A stretch of DNA of 64,000 nucleotides from Chryseobacterium daeguense DSM 19388 (GCF_000430825.1 NZ_AUMT01000008.1:1-64000); one strand, 5' to 3'. Shown: positions 42,750 to 52,274, numbered from the stretch's first letter. Notes: generated by a model not told the origin, from the letters alone. Numbers and translations: made by a program.

Positions 42750-44270
42750 CTAATATGATTTAGCTTTATGCTTTACATTCCCTAAAATATCCGGGAAGTA
42801 AAGATCAGCAAGATGATCAAATTCATCCCCTCTCATAAACATGGTGGCATCCACCTCATCGTAAGAGCTTTTCCCTGCAGCTGCAATCAGCTCATTACAC
42901 ATATGAAGCGTATTTTTGTGGAAATGATATACTCTTTCCGCTTTATCCGTTACATCAAGGCCTTTAATTAACATTTTATCCTGTGTAGCAACCCCTGTCG
43001 GGCAATTATTGGAATTACATCTCAAAGCTTGGATACAGCCCAGAGAAAACATAAATCCTCTCGCATTATTACACATATCTGCACCCATTGCGATTGCTCT
43101 CAAAATATCAAGGCTTGTCAATACCTTTCCGCTGGCAATAACTCTTAGCTTATCTCTTAAATTATAATTTTTAAGTGTTCTGTTAACGAAAATCAACGCA
43201 GGTTCCAAAGGCATCCCTACCCCGTCAGAAAATTCCGGCGGTGCGGCTCCGGTTCCTCCTTCCGCTCCATCTATCGTAATAAAATCCGGATAAATTTTTA
43301 AAACATTCATCTGAACACAGATATCTTCAAATTCTTTGGTGTCTCCGATACAAAGCTTAAATCCTACCGGTTTTCCTCCTGATAGCTCTCTTAACATCTG
43401 TACGAATCTCAACAAGCCCGCCGCATCCGAAAAAGAGGAATGTGATGGCGGCGAAATAATAGTCATCCCCGGTGTGACATGACGGATTTTTGCAATTTCG
43501 GGTGTGTTTTTTACCCCCGGCAAAACTCCTCCGTGACCAGGTTTTGCACCTTGCGAAAGTTTAATTTCAACCATTTTCACATTAGGCATTGTAGCGTATT
43601 TTGCAAATAATTCCGGATTAAATTTTCCTTCATCATCCCTGCATCCGAAATATCCGGTACCAATCTGCCAGCAAAGATCACCTCCTTCCAGATGATAAGG
43701 TGAAATCCCTCCTTCTCCTGTATTATGATAAAAATTTCCTTTTTTTGCGCCTCTGTTTAGCGAAATCTGGGCCCTGTCGCTCAATGACCCAAAACTCATG
43801 GCTGAAATATTAAATAAAGAGGCATGATAAGGCTGTGAGCAGCTCTCTCCTCCTACCCATACCCTCGGAAGCTCTTCCATGGGTGATTTTGCATAGATGG
43901 AATGTTTTATTCCTTCATATTTTCTGTGGTTAACTTCAAGCTGTGTCCCGAAAGCTACGGTATCACTTACATTTTTTGCCCTTCTGTATACCGCGGAACG
44001 CTGATTTCTGGGAAATGGTTTTCCATCGGTCTCACGTTCTATGAAATATTGCTGCATTTCTGGTGAAATACTTTCAAAAAAGTACCTGAAATATCCCACA
44101 ACAGGAAAGTTTCTCAGAATAGCATGCTTTGTCTGGTAGGCGTTGTACACGCCCAATGCATAGAAAGCGGACAATAAAATAGGTATCCAGTAATGTGCTC
44201 TGATCAGCAATGCCACTATCCATGTAGCAATTACTAATACAATTCCCCAAGATAAAAACTTATCTCTCAT
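42750..44270 (-). CDS. FMN-binding glutamate-synthase-family protein
   Basis: 506 residues. Two membrane helices (about 8-26 and 30-48) precede the GltB-type TIM barrel, with GSLSDRAQISLNRGAKKGNF, TGEGGISPYHLEGGDLCWQI, KLSQGAKPGHGG and TIDGAEGGTGAAP. The cysteines GCIQALRCNSNNCPTG mark the [3Fe-4S] site. The protein lacks the glutaminase and NADPH domains, so it is not a full glutamate synthase. Family members of this kind are of uncertain role; a membrane-anchored oxidoreductase is likely. It is followed on the same strand by no gene before the terminator at 42708. Confidence 0.88.
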   Translation of the reverse strand: MRDKFLSWGIVLVIATWIVALLIRAHYWIPILLSAFYALGVYNAYQTKHAILRNFPVVGYFRYFFESISPEMQQYFIERETDGKPFPRNQRSAVYRRAKNVSDTVAFGTQLEVNHRKYEGIKHSIYAKSPMEELPRVWVGGESCSQPYHASLFNISAMSFGSLSDRAQISLNRGAKKGNFYHNTGEGGISPYHLEGGDLCWQIGTGYFGCRDDEGKFNPELFAKYATMPNVKMVEIKLSQGAKPGHGGVLPGVKNTPEIAKIRHVTPGMTIISPPSHSSFSDAAGLLRFVQMLRELSGGKPVGFKLCIGDTKEFEDICVQMNVLKIYPDFITIDGAEGGTGAAPPEFSDGVGMPLEPALIFVNRTLKNYNLRDKLRVIASGKVLTSLDILRAIAMGADMCNNARGFMFSLGCIQALRCNSNNCPTGVATQDKMLIKGLDVTDKAERVYHFHKNTLHMCNELIAAAGKSSYDEVDATMFMRGDEFDHLADLYFPDILGNVKHKAKSY

Positions 44271-44322
44271 GAATGTAGTATTTAAAGTTAAAATTAAATT
44301 TAGTGGAAATTTTGCAAAGAGA

Positions 44323-45669
44323 CTAGGCTTTTGCTAAAAAACTTTCGTAAGAGGACTGCACAGAAACCGTGCCATCTGACAGGATTTTTTCTAAATTCAA
44401 GAATTCGATTTGGTTTACAGAAGCCTGGTCAAAGTCTTTCTGGACTCTCACATAATTTTCCGTAAAGCCGTACATTTTTCCGTCTTTATTTTCGTGTTCC
44501 CAAAGTACGGGAAGTGTTTTTCCAAGCTGGGTCTGGTAAAATGCCATCTTTTTCTTTTCAGATAAGATTCTCAGCATTTTGTTTCTTTTTTTTCTTTCAG
44601 GAATAGGGACTACACCTTCCATACCTGCTGCCTCTGTGTTTTCTCTTTCAGAATAAGTAAACACATGTAAATAGGTAATAGGAAGCTTGTTAAGAAAGTT
44701 ATATGTTTCCATAAACCTTTCCTCCGTCTCACCCGGAAAACCTACAATTACATCTACCCCGATAGCCGCATCAGGCATCACCTCGCGGATTTTATTCACC
44801 CTGTCGCTGTAGAGCTTCGTAAGATAACGGCGCTTCATTTTTTTCAGCAAATCGTCACTTCCTGACTGCAGCGGGATGTGGAAATGCGGAACAAAGCTTC
44901 TGCTTCGGGAAACCAATTCGATACTTTCGTCCTTTAAAAGATTCGGTTCTATGGAAGAAATACGGATTCTTTCGATACCGTCCACTTTATCCAGTTCTGA
45001 AATTAAATCTAAAAAAGTATGCTCATGTCTTTTGTTGCCGAATTCGCCTTTCCCGTAATCGCCGATATTTACACCGGTAAGAACAATTTCTTTGATGTCT
45101 CTTTCAGCAATTTCTTTGGCGTTTTTCAGCACATTTTCTATGGTGTCTGAACGGGAAATCCCTCTGGCCAAAGGTATGGTGCAGTATGTACATTTGTAAT
45201 CACAGCCATCCTGAACTTTCAGAAAAGCCCTTGTTCTTTCACCAATAGAGTAACTTCCGATAAAGAAATCAGTTTCTTCAATTTCGCAGGAGTGAACAAT
45301 ACCTTCACTTTCGGATTTCTCAAGATCATCAAGATAACTTAGAATATTAAATTTCTCTTTAGCTCCCAGAACCAGGTCTACCCCTTCAATCTGTGAAATT
45401 TCTTCAGGCTTCAGCTGTGCATAGCAGCCTACGATCACCACAAGCCCTTCAGGATTGGCTTTCATGGCTCTTTTTACGTGAAGCTTACATTCACGATCGG
45501 CATTTTCTGTTACCGAACAGGTATTAATAACGTAAATATTTGCTTTTTCATCAAAGCTCACTTTATCATAACCGGCATCTGTTAATTGACGGGCAATAGT
45601 AGATGTTTCCGCAAAATTTAATTTGCAGCCAAGGGTATGAAATGCGGCAGTTCTCTGAAAAGTTGACAT
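44323..45669 (-). CDS. mtaB: tRNA (N6-threonylcarbamoyladenosine(37)-C2)-methylthiotransferase
   Basis: 448 residues. The N-terminal MTTase domain gives Cys residues in FHTLGCKLNFAETS, INTCSVTENADREC and VIVGCYAQLKPEE for the auxiliary [4Fe-4S] cluster. The radical-SAM CxxxCxxC is in GCDYKCTYCTIPLARG. A TRAM domain follows at about 375-440. It converts t6A to ms2t6A at position 37 of tRNAs reading ANN codons. It follows the glutamate-synthase-like gene on the same strand, 52 bases upstream of it. Confidence 0.95.
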   Translation of the reverse strand: MSTFQRTAAFHTLGCKLNFAETSTIARQLTDAGYDKVSFDEKANIYVINTCSVTENADRECKLHVKRAMKANPEGLVVIVGCYAQLKPEEISQIEGVDLVLGAKEKFNILSYLDDLEKSESEGIVHSCEIEETDFFIGSYSIGERTRAFLKVQDGCDYKCTYCTIPLARGISRSDTIENVLKNAKEIAERDIKEIVLTGVNIGDYGKGEFGNKRHEHTFLDLISELDKVDGIERIRISSIEPNLLKDESIELVSRSRSFVPHFHIPLQSGSDDLLKKMKRRYLTKLYSDRVNKIREVMPDAAIGVDVIVGFPGETEERFMETYNFLNKLPITYLHVFTYSERENTEAAGMEGVVPIPERKKRNKMLRILSEKKKMAFYQTQLGKTLPVLWEHENKDGKMYGFTENYVRVQKDFDQASVNQIEFLNLEKILSDGTVSVQSSYESFLAKA

Positions 45670-45736
45670 TTATTTACTCCTGAATTTTATGGGTGCAAAG
45701 ATAGTAATTTTAATATAATTTTTAAATTGATTCAGT

Positions 45737-46327
45737 CTATTGCTTAAATTCATCCCTTATTTCCGGGCTGTTTTGGTAACAGACAGGGGAAGAATTGGAG
45801 GCAGGGTCACTTTCTGAGAATTTGCTTTTCATTTCAGAATTGAACTCATCTGATTTATTTCTTGCAATAGAAAGGGTTTTCCAGTTATCATTTTTCATCA
45901 TTTTTGCAATATAGACAATCTGCCCGATGTGATAAGGATAATGGGCTAACTGGCGCAGCACCGCATCAATAACCGTATGCGCCTCATTTCTTATATAAAT
46001 GGTGGAATATAAGTTTTCATCGTTAATCTGATCTAATGCATTCAGAAAACATTTCCAGCCTTCTTCCCAATAATCAAGAACTTCCTGTTTTGTTTTAAAA
46101 GTATTTACAAATTCTTCATCCCTGTTTCTCCAAGGCTTTTCGCCATCTTCCGTTAAAAAATTCGTCCAACGGGAGAGCATATTCCCTGCAATATGCTTCA
46201 CGATGACTGCTATGGAATTGCTTTCTTCATTAAACTGCCAGAAAAGCTGCTCATCCGTAAGCTGCTCAAATGATTTGTCACCAAGCATTTTATAATACTC
46301 GAAACGTTTTATGAATAGTTCTTTCAT
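45737..46327 (-). CDS. DinB-like protein, DUF1572 type
   Basis: 196 residues, a predicted four-helix bundle. MKELFIKRFEYYKMLGDKSF, IVKHIAGNMLSRWTNF and the paired His in RQLAHYPYHIGQIVY form the metal-site pattern of the DinB/YfiT superfamily. Family members act as thiol-dependent or detoxifying enzymes or are of unknown function. It is a single gene; no operon partner is evident. Confidence 0.88.
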   Translation of the reverse strand: MKELFIKRFEYYKMLGDKSFEQLTDEQLFWQFNEESNSIAVIVKHIAGNMLSRWTNFLTEDGEKPWRNRDEEFVNTFKTKQEVLDYWEEGWKCFLNALDQINDENLYSTIYIRNEAHTVIDAVLRQLAHYPYHIGQIVYIAKMMKNDNWKTLSIARNKSDEFNSEMKSKFSESDPASNSSPVCYQNSPEIRDEFKQ

Positions 46328-46510
46328 TATTTTGGAATTGAATATCTAAGTTAAAAATTTTATTGAAGATTCTAAGTCAATTATTTTCAACTATTGTCTT
46401 TTTAATGCTAAGATCGCTAAGTTTTTTTTAAATATTGTTCCATATATTTCCGGTCGCAAAGGCGTTTCACTCAGCAATGGACTGAGAAATTACTGATTAT
46501 TCTTAAAAAC

Positions 46511-46535
46511 AAAACCGCCACAATAGTGACGGTTT
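46511..46535 (-). terminator. Terminator of the T9SS cargo gene
   Basis: Minus-strand AAACCGTCAC-TATT-GTGGCGGTTT (one mismatch) followed by TGTTTTT lies downstream of the 46555-48648 gene. Confidence 0.75.
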
Positions 46536-46554
46536 AAAATATATAAAGGTTAGA

Positions 46555-48648
46555 TTAATCTCTGTTTTTCACCATTACCCATCCGGAATATTTGAAAAGG
46601 GTGTTCTTCTTATCATTTTCATTCCATGTTACGGAGTACCAGTATGTGCCTGTAGGAACAGGTTTTCCGGCAATTGATCCGTTCCATTTGTATCCGTTGG
46701 ATTTATCAGCCTGGAAGATTTTTGTTCCATACCTGTCAAAAATATTGAAGATTAAATTCTGCTTACTGCCTAATGCGGAATAGTCGATGATATCATTGAT
46801 TCCGTCTCCGTTTGGAGTGATTACATTTACCAAGTTCGGAACCACAATATTAATATCAATCGGTTCACAATCATAAGCATCCTTTACAAAAATATGGTTA
46901 TCTCCTCTAGGAACATTATTGAAAACATTGGAATTCTGCCACATTACTCCATCCATGGAATATTGATATTCAGGAGTTCCTCCTGTGACGTTTACCGTAA
47001 CGGTGTTATTTGCAATATCAATATCAGAAATTACAGGTTGCTCGGCAGGGTACACTTTTACGGTTTGCTTCGTGATACATTCTCCTGTTTTCAGATTAAC
47101 CCAATATGTTCCTACTCCCACATTATTAATGGTCTGTGTAGTTGCTCCTGTACTCCATTCATAGCCCGTGAATCCAGGCCCCGCATCCAATGTAGTGGTA
47201 TCTTCCATACAGATGATTTTATCTTCCAAGATGTTGGAATATACCGGTGGAAGGACAATAAGAGTAACTTTCGCTATTCCATAACATCCGTTTCCGTTAG
47301 TGACTTTTATAAAAACGACACCATTCGGGGAGATGTAAGCAGTAGGGTTAAGAATTTCATTGGTTCCGTTTTGTGCATCTGCCAGAGACGGATAATAATT
47401 TTTTGTACCAGACTGCGTTGTTACCGCCGCCGTTGTAAGATTAAATAATGCCGTTGAAGGATTGGAATCTATAAAACAAGATCTTAAAGTAGCTTCCGTT
47501 ACTACCGCAACAGGATAAAACTTCAAAGTGATTATTGCTATAGCCGTACATCCGTATTGAGATGTGATTTTAACATAAACTGTTCCTTCTGCAGAAACAA
47601 AAGCAGCAGGAGTGGTAATTTCATTAATTCCTGCATTAAGATCGGAAAGTGTATTATAATATTTCTTAGTAGCCGTAGGATCTGCAAATACAGCAGCAGA
47701 GGTGAGGTCATACGTTGCCATTCCGGAATTATTATTGTTACAGCCATAAAGTGTAACATTAGTTCCCGTAATATTACCCAGCTTAAACTTAAACGCTCCT
47801 ACCTGCCTGCAGGAATTGATGGGATTATTAGGATTTGCAGGATCCTGATAATGAATACTGTAGTAATAAATTGCTGTTGTGCTTACCGTCTGCGGTGCAA
47901 GAATAGGATTCGCACCGGAAAGAGCGTCATTAGTAGAAGTATGGTAAGTTATATGAAAATTCGGGTTTCCATTTAAAATGGGATCTGATAAGGTATTAAA
48001 ATCAATAATTGCCGGATTTTCGCACACAATTACTTCTCTTGGATCCGCGGGATTCGCAGCCGGAATTCCCGGCGGAACAAATGGATGCGGCTGTATGGTA
48101 GGATCAGTAAATGGTGAGGCCAAAGTAGCCGTACCACCCCAAGTCAAAGAAAACGGCGCCGTTGTAGTACTTCCCGCCCCTACCCAGTTATCAATGTATA
48201 AATAATAGGTCTGTCCTGGTAAAACATCCATATATCTGCAGTAAGGTGTAAGTGAACCTCCCGCAGCAGTTAAAAGTGTACTGGTAAGGTTCAAACCCGT
48301 AGAAGCCCCCACTCCGATTACGGTTGCAGCATTACAACGAATCGGTGATCCTAAGCTTCCGCAGGTAACATTAGGGCCATAAATTGCCCAGTCGTAATCC
48401 GCATCCGGATCAGTAGGTACGAGGTCAAATGTAAGGGTTCCTCCGGTAGCTATTGTGATTCTGTACCAGATAGAGTTATGCTCACCCGTAGTAAGGCATC
48501 CGCCTAAGTTTTCATTCACGGCTCCAATTCCTGTGGGAGAATAAGTAATATTAGAATTTCCACAAATCTGAAGCGCAGTAGAGCAATCTGCCTGTGAGAA
48601 AAAGAATTGAGATACCAGCAAATAGAAAAGTAGTAAAATTTTTCTCAT
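46555..48648 (-). CDS. Secreted T9SS cargo with gliding-associated C-terminal (type B) sorting domain
   Basis: 697 residues. A signal peptide (1-20) precedes an Ig-like/adhesin region. Two tandem 80-residue units (about 310-470; TYDLTSAAVFADPTATKKYY and LFNLTTAAVTTQSGTKNYYP) repeat with a Cys pair each. The last 89 residues, from VITPNGDGINDII to the end, are the CHU_C/gliding-motility-associated C-terminal domain, which directs export through the type IX system. The gldKLMN genes in this window would serve it. Likely a surface-attached adhesin or polysaccharide-binding protein. Confidence 0.92.
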   Translation of the reverse strand: MRKILLLFYLLVSQFFFSQADCSTALQICGNSNITYSPTGIGAVNENLGGCLTTGEHNSIWYRITIATGGTLTFDLVPTDPDADYDWAIYGPNVTCGSLGSPIRCNAATVIGVGASTGLNLTSTLLTAAGGSLTPYCRYMDVLPGQTYYLYIDNWVGAGSTTTAPFSLTWGGTATLASPFTDPTIQPHPFVPPGIPAANPADPREVIVCENPAIIDFNTLSDPILNGNPNFHITYHTSTNDALSGANPILAPQTVSTTAIYYYSIHYQDPANPNNPINSCRQVGAFKFKLGNITGTNVTLYGCNNNNSGMATYDLTSAAVFADPTATKKYYNTLSDLNAGINEITTPAAFVSAEGTVYVKITSQYGCTAIAIITLKFYPVAVVTEATLRSCFIDSNPSTALFNLTTAAVTTQSGTKNYYPSLADAQNGTNEILNPTAYISPNGVVFIKVTNGNGCYGIAKVTLIVLPPVYSNILEDKIICMEDTTTLDAGPGFTGYEWSTGATTQTINNVGVGTYWVNLKTGECITKQTVKVYPAEQPVISDIDIANNTVTVNVTGGTPEYQYSMDGVMWQNSNVFNNVPRGDNHIFVKDAYDCEPIDINIVVPNLVNVITPNGDGINDIIDYSALGSKQNLIFNIFDRYGTKIFQADKSNGYKWNGSIAGKPVPTGTYWYSVTWNENDKKNTLFKYSGWVMVKNRD

Positions 48649-48782
48649 ATATTTTTCAATTTGGTTATTAATTATGAATGTAAAAAGCTGTATATCAAAT
48701 ATAAATATTTTACATCAATAATATCAAATTTTAGAAAAATAATTTAATGAAAAATGAAAAACAATGGATTATTATAAATAAA

Positions 48783-49580
48783 TCACTTTATACTGGTAAT
48801 ATTTCCGCAAAGATTCTCCAAGTGAAAGATTTTATGAAAAGGGCTCTTTACCTGCTGAAGATGCTCCTTATCCTGAATAAAAGTATATCGTGAAGCGATG
48901 GAATTCATATCTGAGACAATGACCAGCCAGCATTCGTCCACCGTACTGTCGTAATAGGGGAATTTTTCGTTTTTCTTTTCAATCAGCTCAAGGATTTTTT
49001 CGGAACAGAGCTCATCAAAAAGATTCATATTGTATTCATGAGTAATGAAAACATTTCTGCGGTGGAAGGATTTCCTTACGCTTTTTACGCATCCCACAGG
49101 CTTACCTCTTTTAATGCTTTTATAAATGTTCAGGATTATTTCTTCGTGGCTTTCCAAAGTATCCAGCCTGATATTCGGGAAGAATTCCAAAAAATAAACA
49201 CCACGAAATTTCGTAGTGTCTTCCTGTTCCAATAATATTTCTGCCTGACGGAAAATTTTATTTAAGTTGCTTTCAACCTTTTTCATTTCAAGATGGTTGA
49301 TCACTTCCGTTAATTCTATTCCAATTTTTTTGTCGTTGAATTTTGCGATAAAGTCGGGGCTTTCGCAGGTAAGGTTTTCAAACTGAACCTCAGGGAAATG
49401 ATGCATAAAGGAATTCAACAGTAAAATTTCCGCCTTCTTCTTATATTTTTCGCGGTCATGAAGCTGAGACTCGTCTATTTTACGATGATACTTCTCTATC
49501 GGCTTTTTTTTCAAATGTCGATTCAGGTAATATAAACTCAGATTCTTAATAAGATCTTCATCAGAAAATGCCTTTTTCAT
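48783..49580 (-). CDS. Lone protein with a PD-(D/E)XK-nuclease-like core
   Basis: 265 residues. ESPDFIAKFNDKKIGIELTE (residues 73-92) gives Asp76, then Glu89-Leu-Thr91 on a following strand: the beta-turn-beta arrangement of PD-(D/E)XK nucleases. The third position is Thr instead of Lys. No signal peptide or membrane segment. The N-terminus is basic and helical (30 of the first 60 residues are charged). No modification enzyme or immunity gene lies beside it, and it is divergent from the glucan phosphorylase gene. Restriction-like or DNA-repair activity is possible; a structural comparison is needed. I do not recognise a named family. Confidence 0.5.
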   Translation of the reverse strand: MKKAFSDEDLIKNLSLYYLNRHLKKKPIEKYHRKIDESQLHDREKYKKKAEILLLNSFMHHFPEVQFENLTCESPDFIAKFNDKKIGIELTEVINHLEMKKVESNLNKIFRQAEILLEQEDTTKFRGVYFLEFFPNIRLDTLESHEEIILNIYKSIKRGKPVGCVKSVRKSFHRRNVFITHEYNMNLFDELCSEKILELIEKKNEKFPYYDSTVDECWLVIVSDMNSIASRYTFIQDKEHLQQVKSPFHKIFHLENLCGNITSIK

Positions 49581-49782
49581 GTGTTAATTTTTATAATTAG
49601 TATGGAACACATAAAAGCTATGGTTCTCATCATGAAAGTTTTGATTTTCAAAATTTTACAAACTAAAGGTAGCGAAAAAAAGTATTCGGTATATACTTTT
49701 AATGTTAATTTATCGAATTATTAATGTAGAGTTTACTTTCATTATTAATACCTTTAACGATTCAAATATAAAACTGCAATGC

Positions 49783-51447
49783 ATGGATTTTAAAAATTTT
49801 AAAATACCTTATCGTATTAATCCACAATATTCTAAGAAAGTAGCCTATTTCTCGATGGAATTTGCCATTGAGCAGGTTTTAAAAATATACTCGGGAGGGC
49901 TTGGATTCCTTGCCGGCTCACACATGAGAAGCGCTTATAACCTCAAGCAGGATCTTATAGGAATCGGTATTCTGTGGAAATTCGGTTATTACGACCAGGC
50001 CAGAAACCACGATCAAACCTTGCAGCCGACTTGGACAAGGAAAATGTACAGCTTCCTTGAAGACACAGGAATAAAATTTCAGATTGAGATTCACAGCGCA
50101 CCGGTTTGGGTAAAAGTCTGGTATCTTGACCCTGAAATTTTCAACACCGCTCCCATGTTTTTCCTGTCGACAGACGTTCCTGAAAATGATCATGTTTCAA
50201 AAACAATTTGTCATAAATTATACGATGCCAACGAATCTACAAAGCTGGCACAATATATCCTTTTGGGTAAAGGAGGCGCAAAATTACTTGATGAAATGAA
50301 CATTGAAAGAGATGTTTATCACATGAACGAAGCTCACGGACTTCCGGCTGCATTTTATCTGCTTAAAAAATATAATGGTGACCTGAACAGGGTAAAAGAA
50401 AAACTATATTTCAGTACCCACACACCGGAAGAAGCAGGAAATGAAAAGCATAACCTGAGGCTTTGCTATGATATGTCTTATTTTTCGGGATTCAGCATGG
50501 AAGATGCGAAGAAGATTGAAGGTTCTGATGATGACCGTTTCAACCATTCCCTCTGTGCCCTGAAAATGGCAAAAGTAGCAAACGGAGTTTCCCAGCTTCA
50601 CGGTGAAGTTTCCAGAGCAATGTGGAGTAAATATTCAGGAATCTGCGAAATCACTTCCATCACTAATGCGCAGGAATTCAAATACTGGTCTGACAAGCCT
50701 CTGTACAACGCAAAAGACGAGCGTAATGACACTTTATTCGATTATCGTAAGAAACATTTAAAGAAAAGACTTTTCAAAATAGTAGCAGATCAGACGGGAA
50801 ACTTATTCAATCCGAATATTTTTACCATGGTCTGGGCCAGAAGATTTGCCGGCTACAAAAGAGCAGATTTGCTTTTGCATGATAAAGAGCGGTTTTATAA
50901 ACTCCTGAACCATCCGAAATATCCGATACAGATCATTTGGGCAGGGAAACCTTATCCTATGGACTATTCAGCGATTTCTACATTTAATTCATTGGTGGAA
51001 GAAAGCAAAAACCACAAAAGCATGGCCGTTCTTACAGGATATGAGCTTTCACTGAGCAAATCCCTGAAAGAAGGTTCAGATCTTTGGCTGAATAATCCAA
51101 GAGTTCCGCGGGAAGCATCAGGAACTTCGGGAATGACAGCCGCTATGAACGGTTCTGTAAACCTTTCTACAGACGACGGCTGGATCCCGGAATTTGCAAA
51201 ACACGGCGAAAATTCTTTCGTTGTTCCAAAAGCCGATTATCACAATATGAGTGTCTATGAACAGGACAATTATGATCTGGAAAAATTATATGAAATCCTT
51301 GAAAATGAAATACTTTCTACATACTATGACAGACCCGATGAATGGAGAAAAATCCAGCACAATTCTATGAATGACGTGAAAGATCAGTTCAATAGTGATA
51401 GAATGGCGGATGAATATTATCGAATTTTGTATAATTATAAGGGATAA
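49783..51447 (+). CDS. Short alpha-glucan phosphorylase-like protein (GT35)
   Basis: 554 residues. The start at 49783 (MDFKNFKIPYRINPQYSKKV) is preferred to ATG 49702, as the extra 27 residues are not family-like. Glycogen-phosphorylase blocks are VAYFSMEFAIEQ, IYSGGLGFLAGSH, VYHMNEAHGLPAAF, STHTPEEAGN and WARRFAGYKRADLL. The PLP-site region reads EASGTSGMTAAMNGSVNLST: the lysine that binds PLP in canonical enzymes (GTSGMKAALNG) is Thr452 here. The phosphate/PLP site 'AGKAHP' is changed too (IIWAGKPYPMDYS). Such short forms occur in Bacteroidetes; activity as a normal phosphorylase is therefore doubtful. Its upstream neighbour is divergent, its downstream neighbour convergent. Confidence 0.85.
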   Translation: MDFKNFKIPYRINPQYSKKVAYFSMEFAIEQVLKIYSGGLGFLAGSHMRSAYNLKQDLIGIGILWKFGYYDQARNHDQTLQPTWTRKMYSFLEDTGIKFQIEIHSAPVWVKVWYLDPEIFNTAPMFFLSTDVPENDHVSKTICHKLYDANESTKLAQYILLGKGGAKLLDEMNIERDVYHMNEAHGLPAAFYLLKKYNGDLNRVKEKLYFSTHTPEEAGNEKHNLRLCYDMSYFSGFSMEDAKKIEGSDDDRFNHSLCALKMAKVANGVSQLHGEVSRAMWSKYSGICEITSITNAQEFKYWSDKPLYNAKDERNDTLFDYRKKHLKKRLFKIVADQTGNLFNPNIFTMVWARRFAGYKRADLLLHDKERFYKLLNHPKYPIQIIWAGKPYPMDYSAISTFNSLVEESKNHKSMAVLTGYELSLSKSLKEGSDLWLNNPRVPREASGTSGMTAAMNGSVNLSTDDGWIPEFAKHGENSFVVPKADYHNMSVYEQDNYDLEKLYEILENEILSTYYDRPDEWRKIQHNSMNDVKDQFNSDRMADEYYRILYNYKG

Positions 51448-51460
51448 AAATTTAGTTTTT

Positions 51461-51541
51461 GATGCTTCGACAGGCTCAGCATGACAGCTCTAATACTAAC
51501 TTTTCAATGTGGCAGTGTCATGCTGAGCCTGTCGAAGCATC
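51461..51541. repeat. Perfect 26-base inverted repeat, member 2 of a dispersed family
   Basis: The left arm starts GATGCTTCGACAGGCTCAGC (51461-51486) and pairs perfectly with 51516-51541; the loop is 29 bases and contains CTAATACTA, shared with member 1. Confidence 0.95.
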
Positions 51542-51555
51542 TTAATTATAAACAA

Positions 51556-51588
51556 AAAATCGGCCCGGAAATTTTCCGGGCCGATTTT
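51556..51588. terminator. Bidirectional terminator after the phosphorylase gene
   Basis: AAAATCGGCCCGGAAA paired with TTCCGGGCCGATTTT, A-rich before and T-rich after. Very strong stem. Confidence 0.9.
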
Positions 51589-51596
51589 ATTTTTAA

Positions 51597-51788
51597 TTAA
51601 TCTTTTTTCTTTTTTTCTTTCGGTACTTTAAGGCCGTCTTCCCTGGCTTCAGAAATACCGATGGCAACTGCCTGTTTCTTGCTTGTCACTTTTTTCCCGG
51701 AAGAAGATTTTAACTTACCTTCCTTGAATTCATGCATTACTTTGCCTACTTTGTCCTGAGCTTTTTCTGAATATTTTGTCTTGCTCAT
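51597..51788 (-). CDS. Small basic protein, DUF6496 type
   Basis: 63 residues, strongly basic. MHEFKEGKLKSSSGKKVTSK and QAVAIGISEAREDGLKVPK follow the DUF6496 family pattern. The Ser/Lys-rich, Gly-free look suggests nucleic-acid binding or desiccation-type stress proteins; function unknown. The gene lies 12 bases after the next gene upstream (51801-52274) on the same strand, so the two are one transcript. Confidence 0.8.
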   Translation of the reverse strand: MSKTKYSEKAQDKVGKVMHEFKEGKLKSSSGKKVTSKKQAVAIGISEAREDGLKVPKEKKKKD

Positions 51789-51800
51789 AATATTATATTT

Positions 51801-52274
51801 TTAAGATTTTGGTACAGATACTCCTATTTCATACACTTTAGCGTGTTTCAGGTATTTTGAACGTTCCCTGGAAGTTACTGATTCAAAATGATCATTCTTA
51901 ATCACCACAATCGGGTCTTCAGTATTTTCGATTTCAAAGTTGGTTAAATATCTTTCATCAGGAGGCGACTGCATTTGCTTAGCCTTGATTTTTTGCAGTT
52001 CGTCGGCATATTTTCTAAAACCCGGATCTGAGGAATGAATAAATTTATATTCTTCTCCGGCATCTACAAAATAATGAAGTTTTTTCTCTATTAATCCCGC
52101 TTCACTTGTAATATCAGGATTATCATTACCATCTTTAAAGCCCACTTCTACCAGCTCTCCCCCTTTTTTGTTGGCGCATTCTTCAGCATCTTTGAAACTT
52201 GAAAAACCTGTATATACAACTTGACTGTCTAAGACATATCGATTCAATTTTTGGTTGAAAGCATTCGTTTCCAT
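51801..52274 (-). CDS. Hypothetical protein, cotranscribed with DUF6496 protein
   Basis: 157 residues with no signal peptide and no membrane segment. It is acidic/basic mixed, with an initial ETNAFNQKLNRYVLDSQVVY and a closing SRERSKYLKHAKVYEIGVSV. No known family was recognised. Its close spacing with the DUF6496 gene suggests shared control, perhaps stress-related. The nearest gene on the other side is divergent (52393). Confidence 0.65.
   Translation of the reverse strand: METNAFNQKLNRYVLDSQVVYTGFSSFKDAEECANKKGGELVEVGFKDGNDNPDITSEAGLIEKKLHYFVDAGEEYKFIHSSDPGFRKYADELQKIKAKQMQSPPDERYLTNFEIENTEDPIVVIKNDHFESVTSRERSKYLKHAKVYEIGVSVPKS

Noticed and set aside
46380..46510. Possible repeat remnant with a small CTCAG/CTGAG hairpin
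   Set aside because: The pairing is only five bases and no second copy is visible in the window, so it is not reported as a feature.
46894..47448. Plus-strand frame of 184 codons within the T9SS cargo gene
   Set aside because: It is antisense to a gene with signal peptide, repeated domains and a C-terminal sorting domain; its own translation is Cys/Ser-rich and without features.
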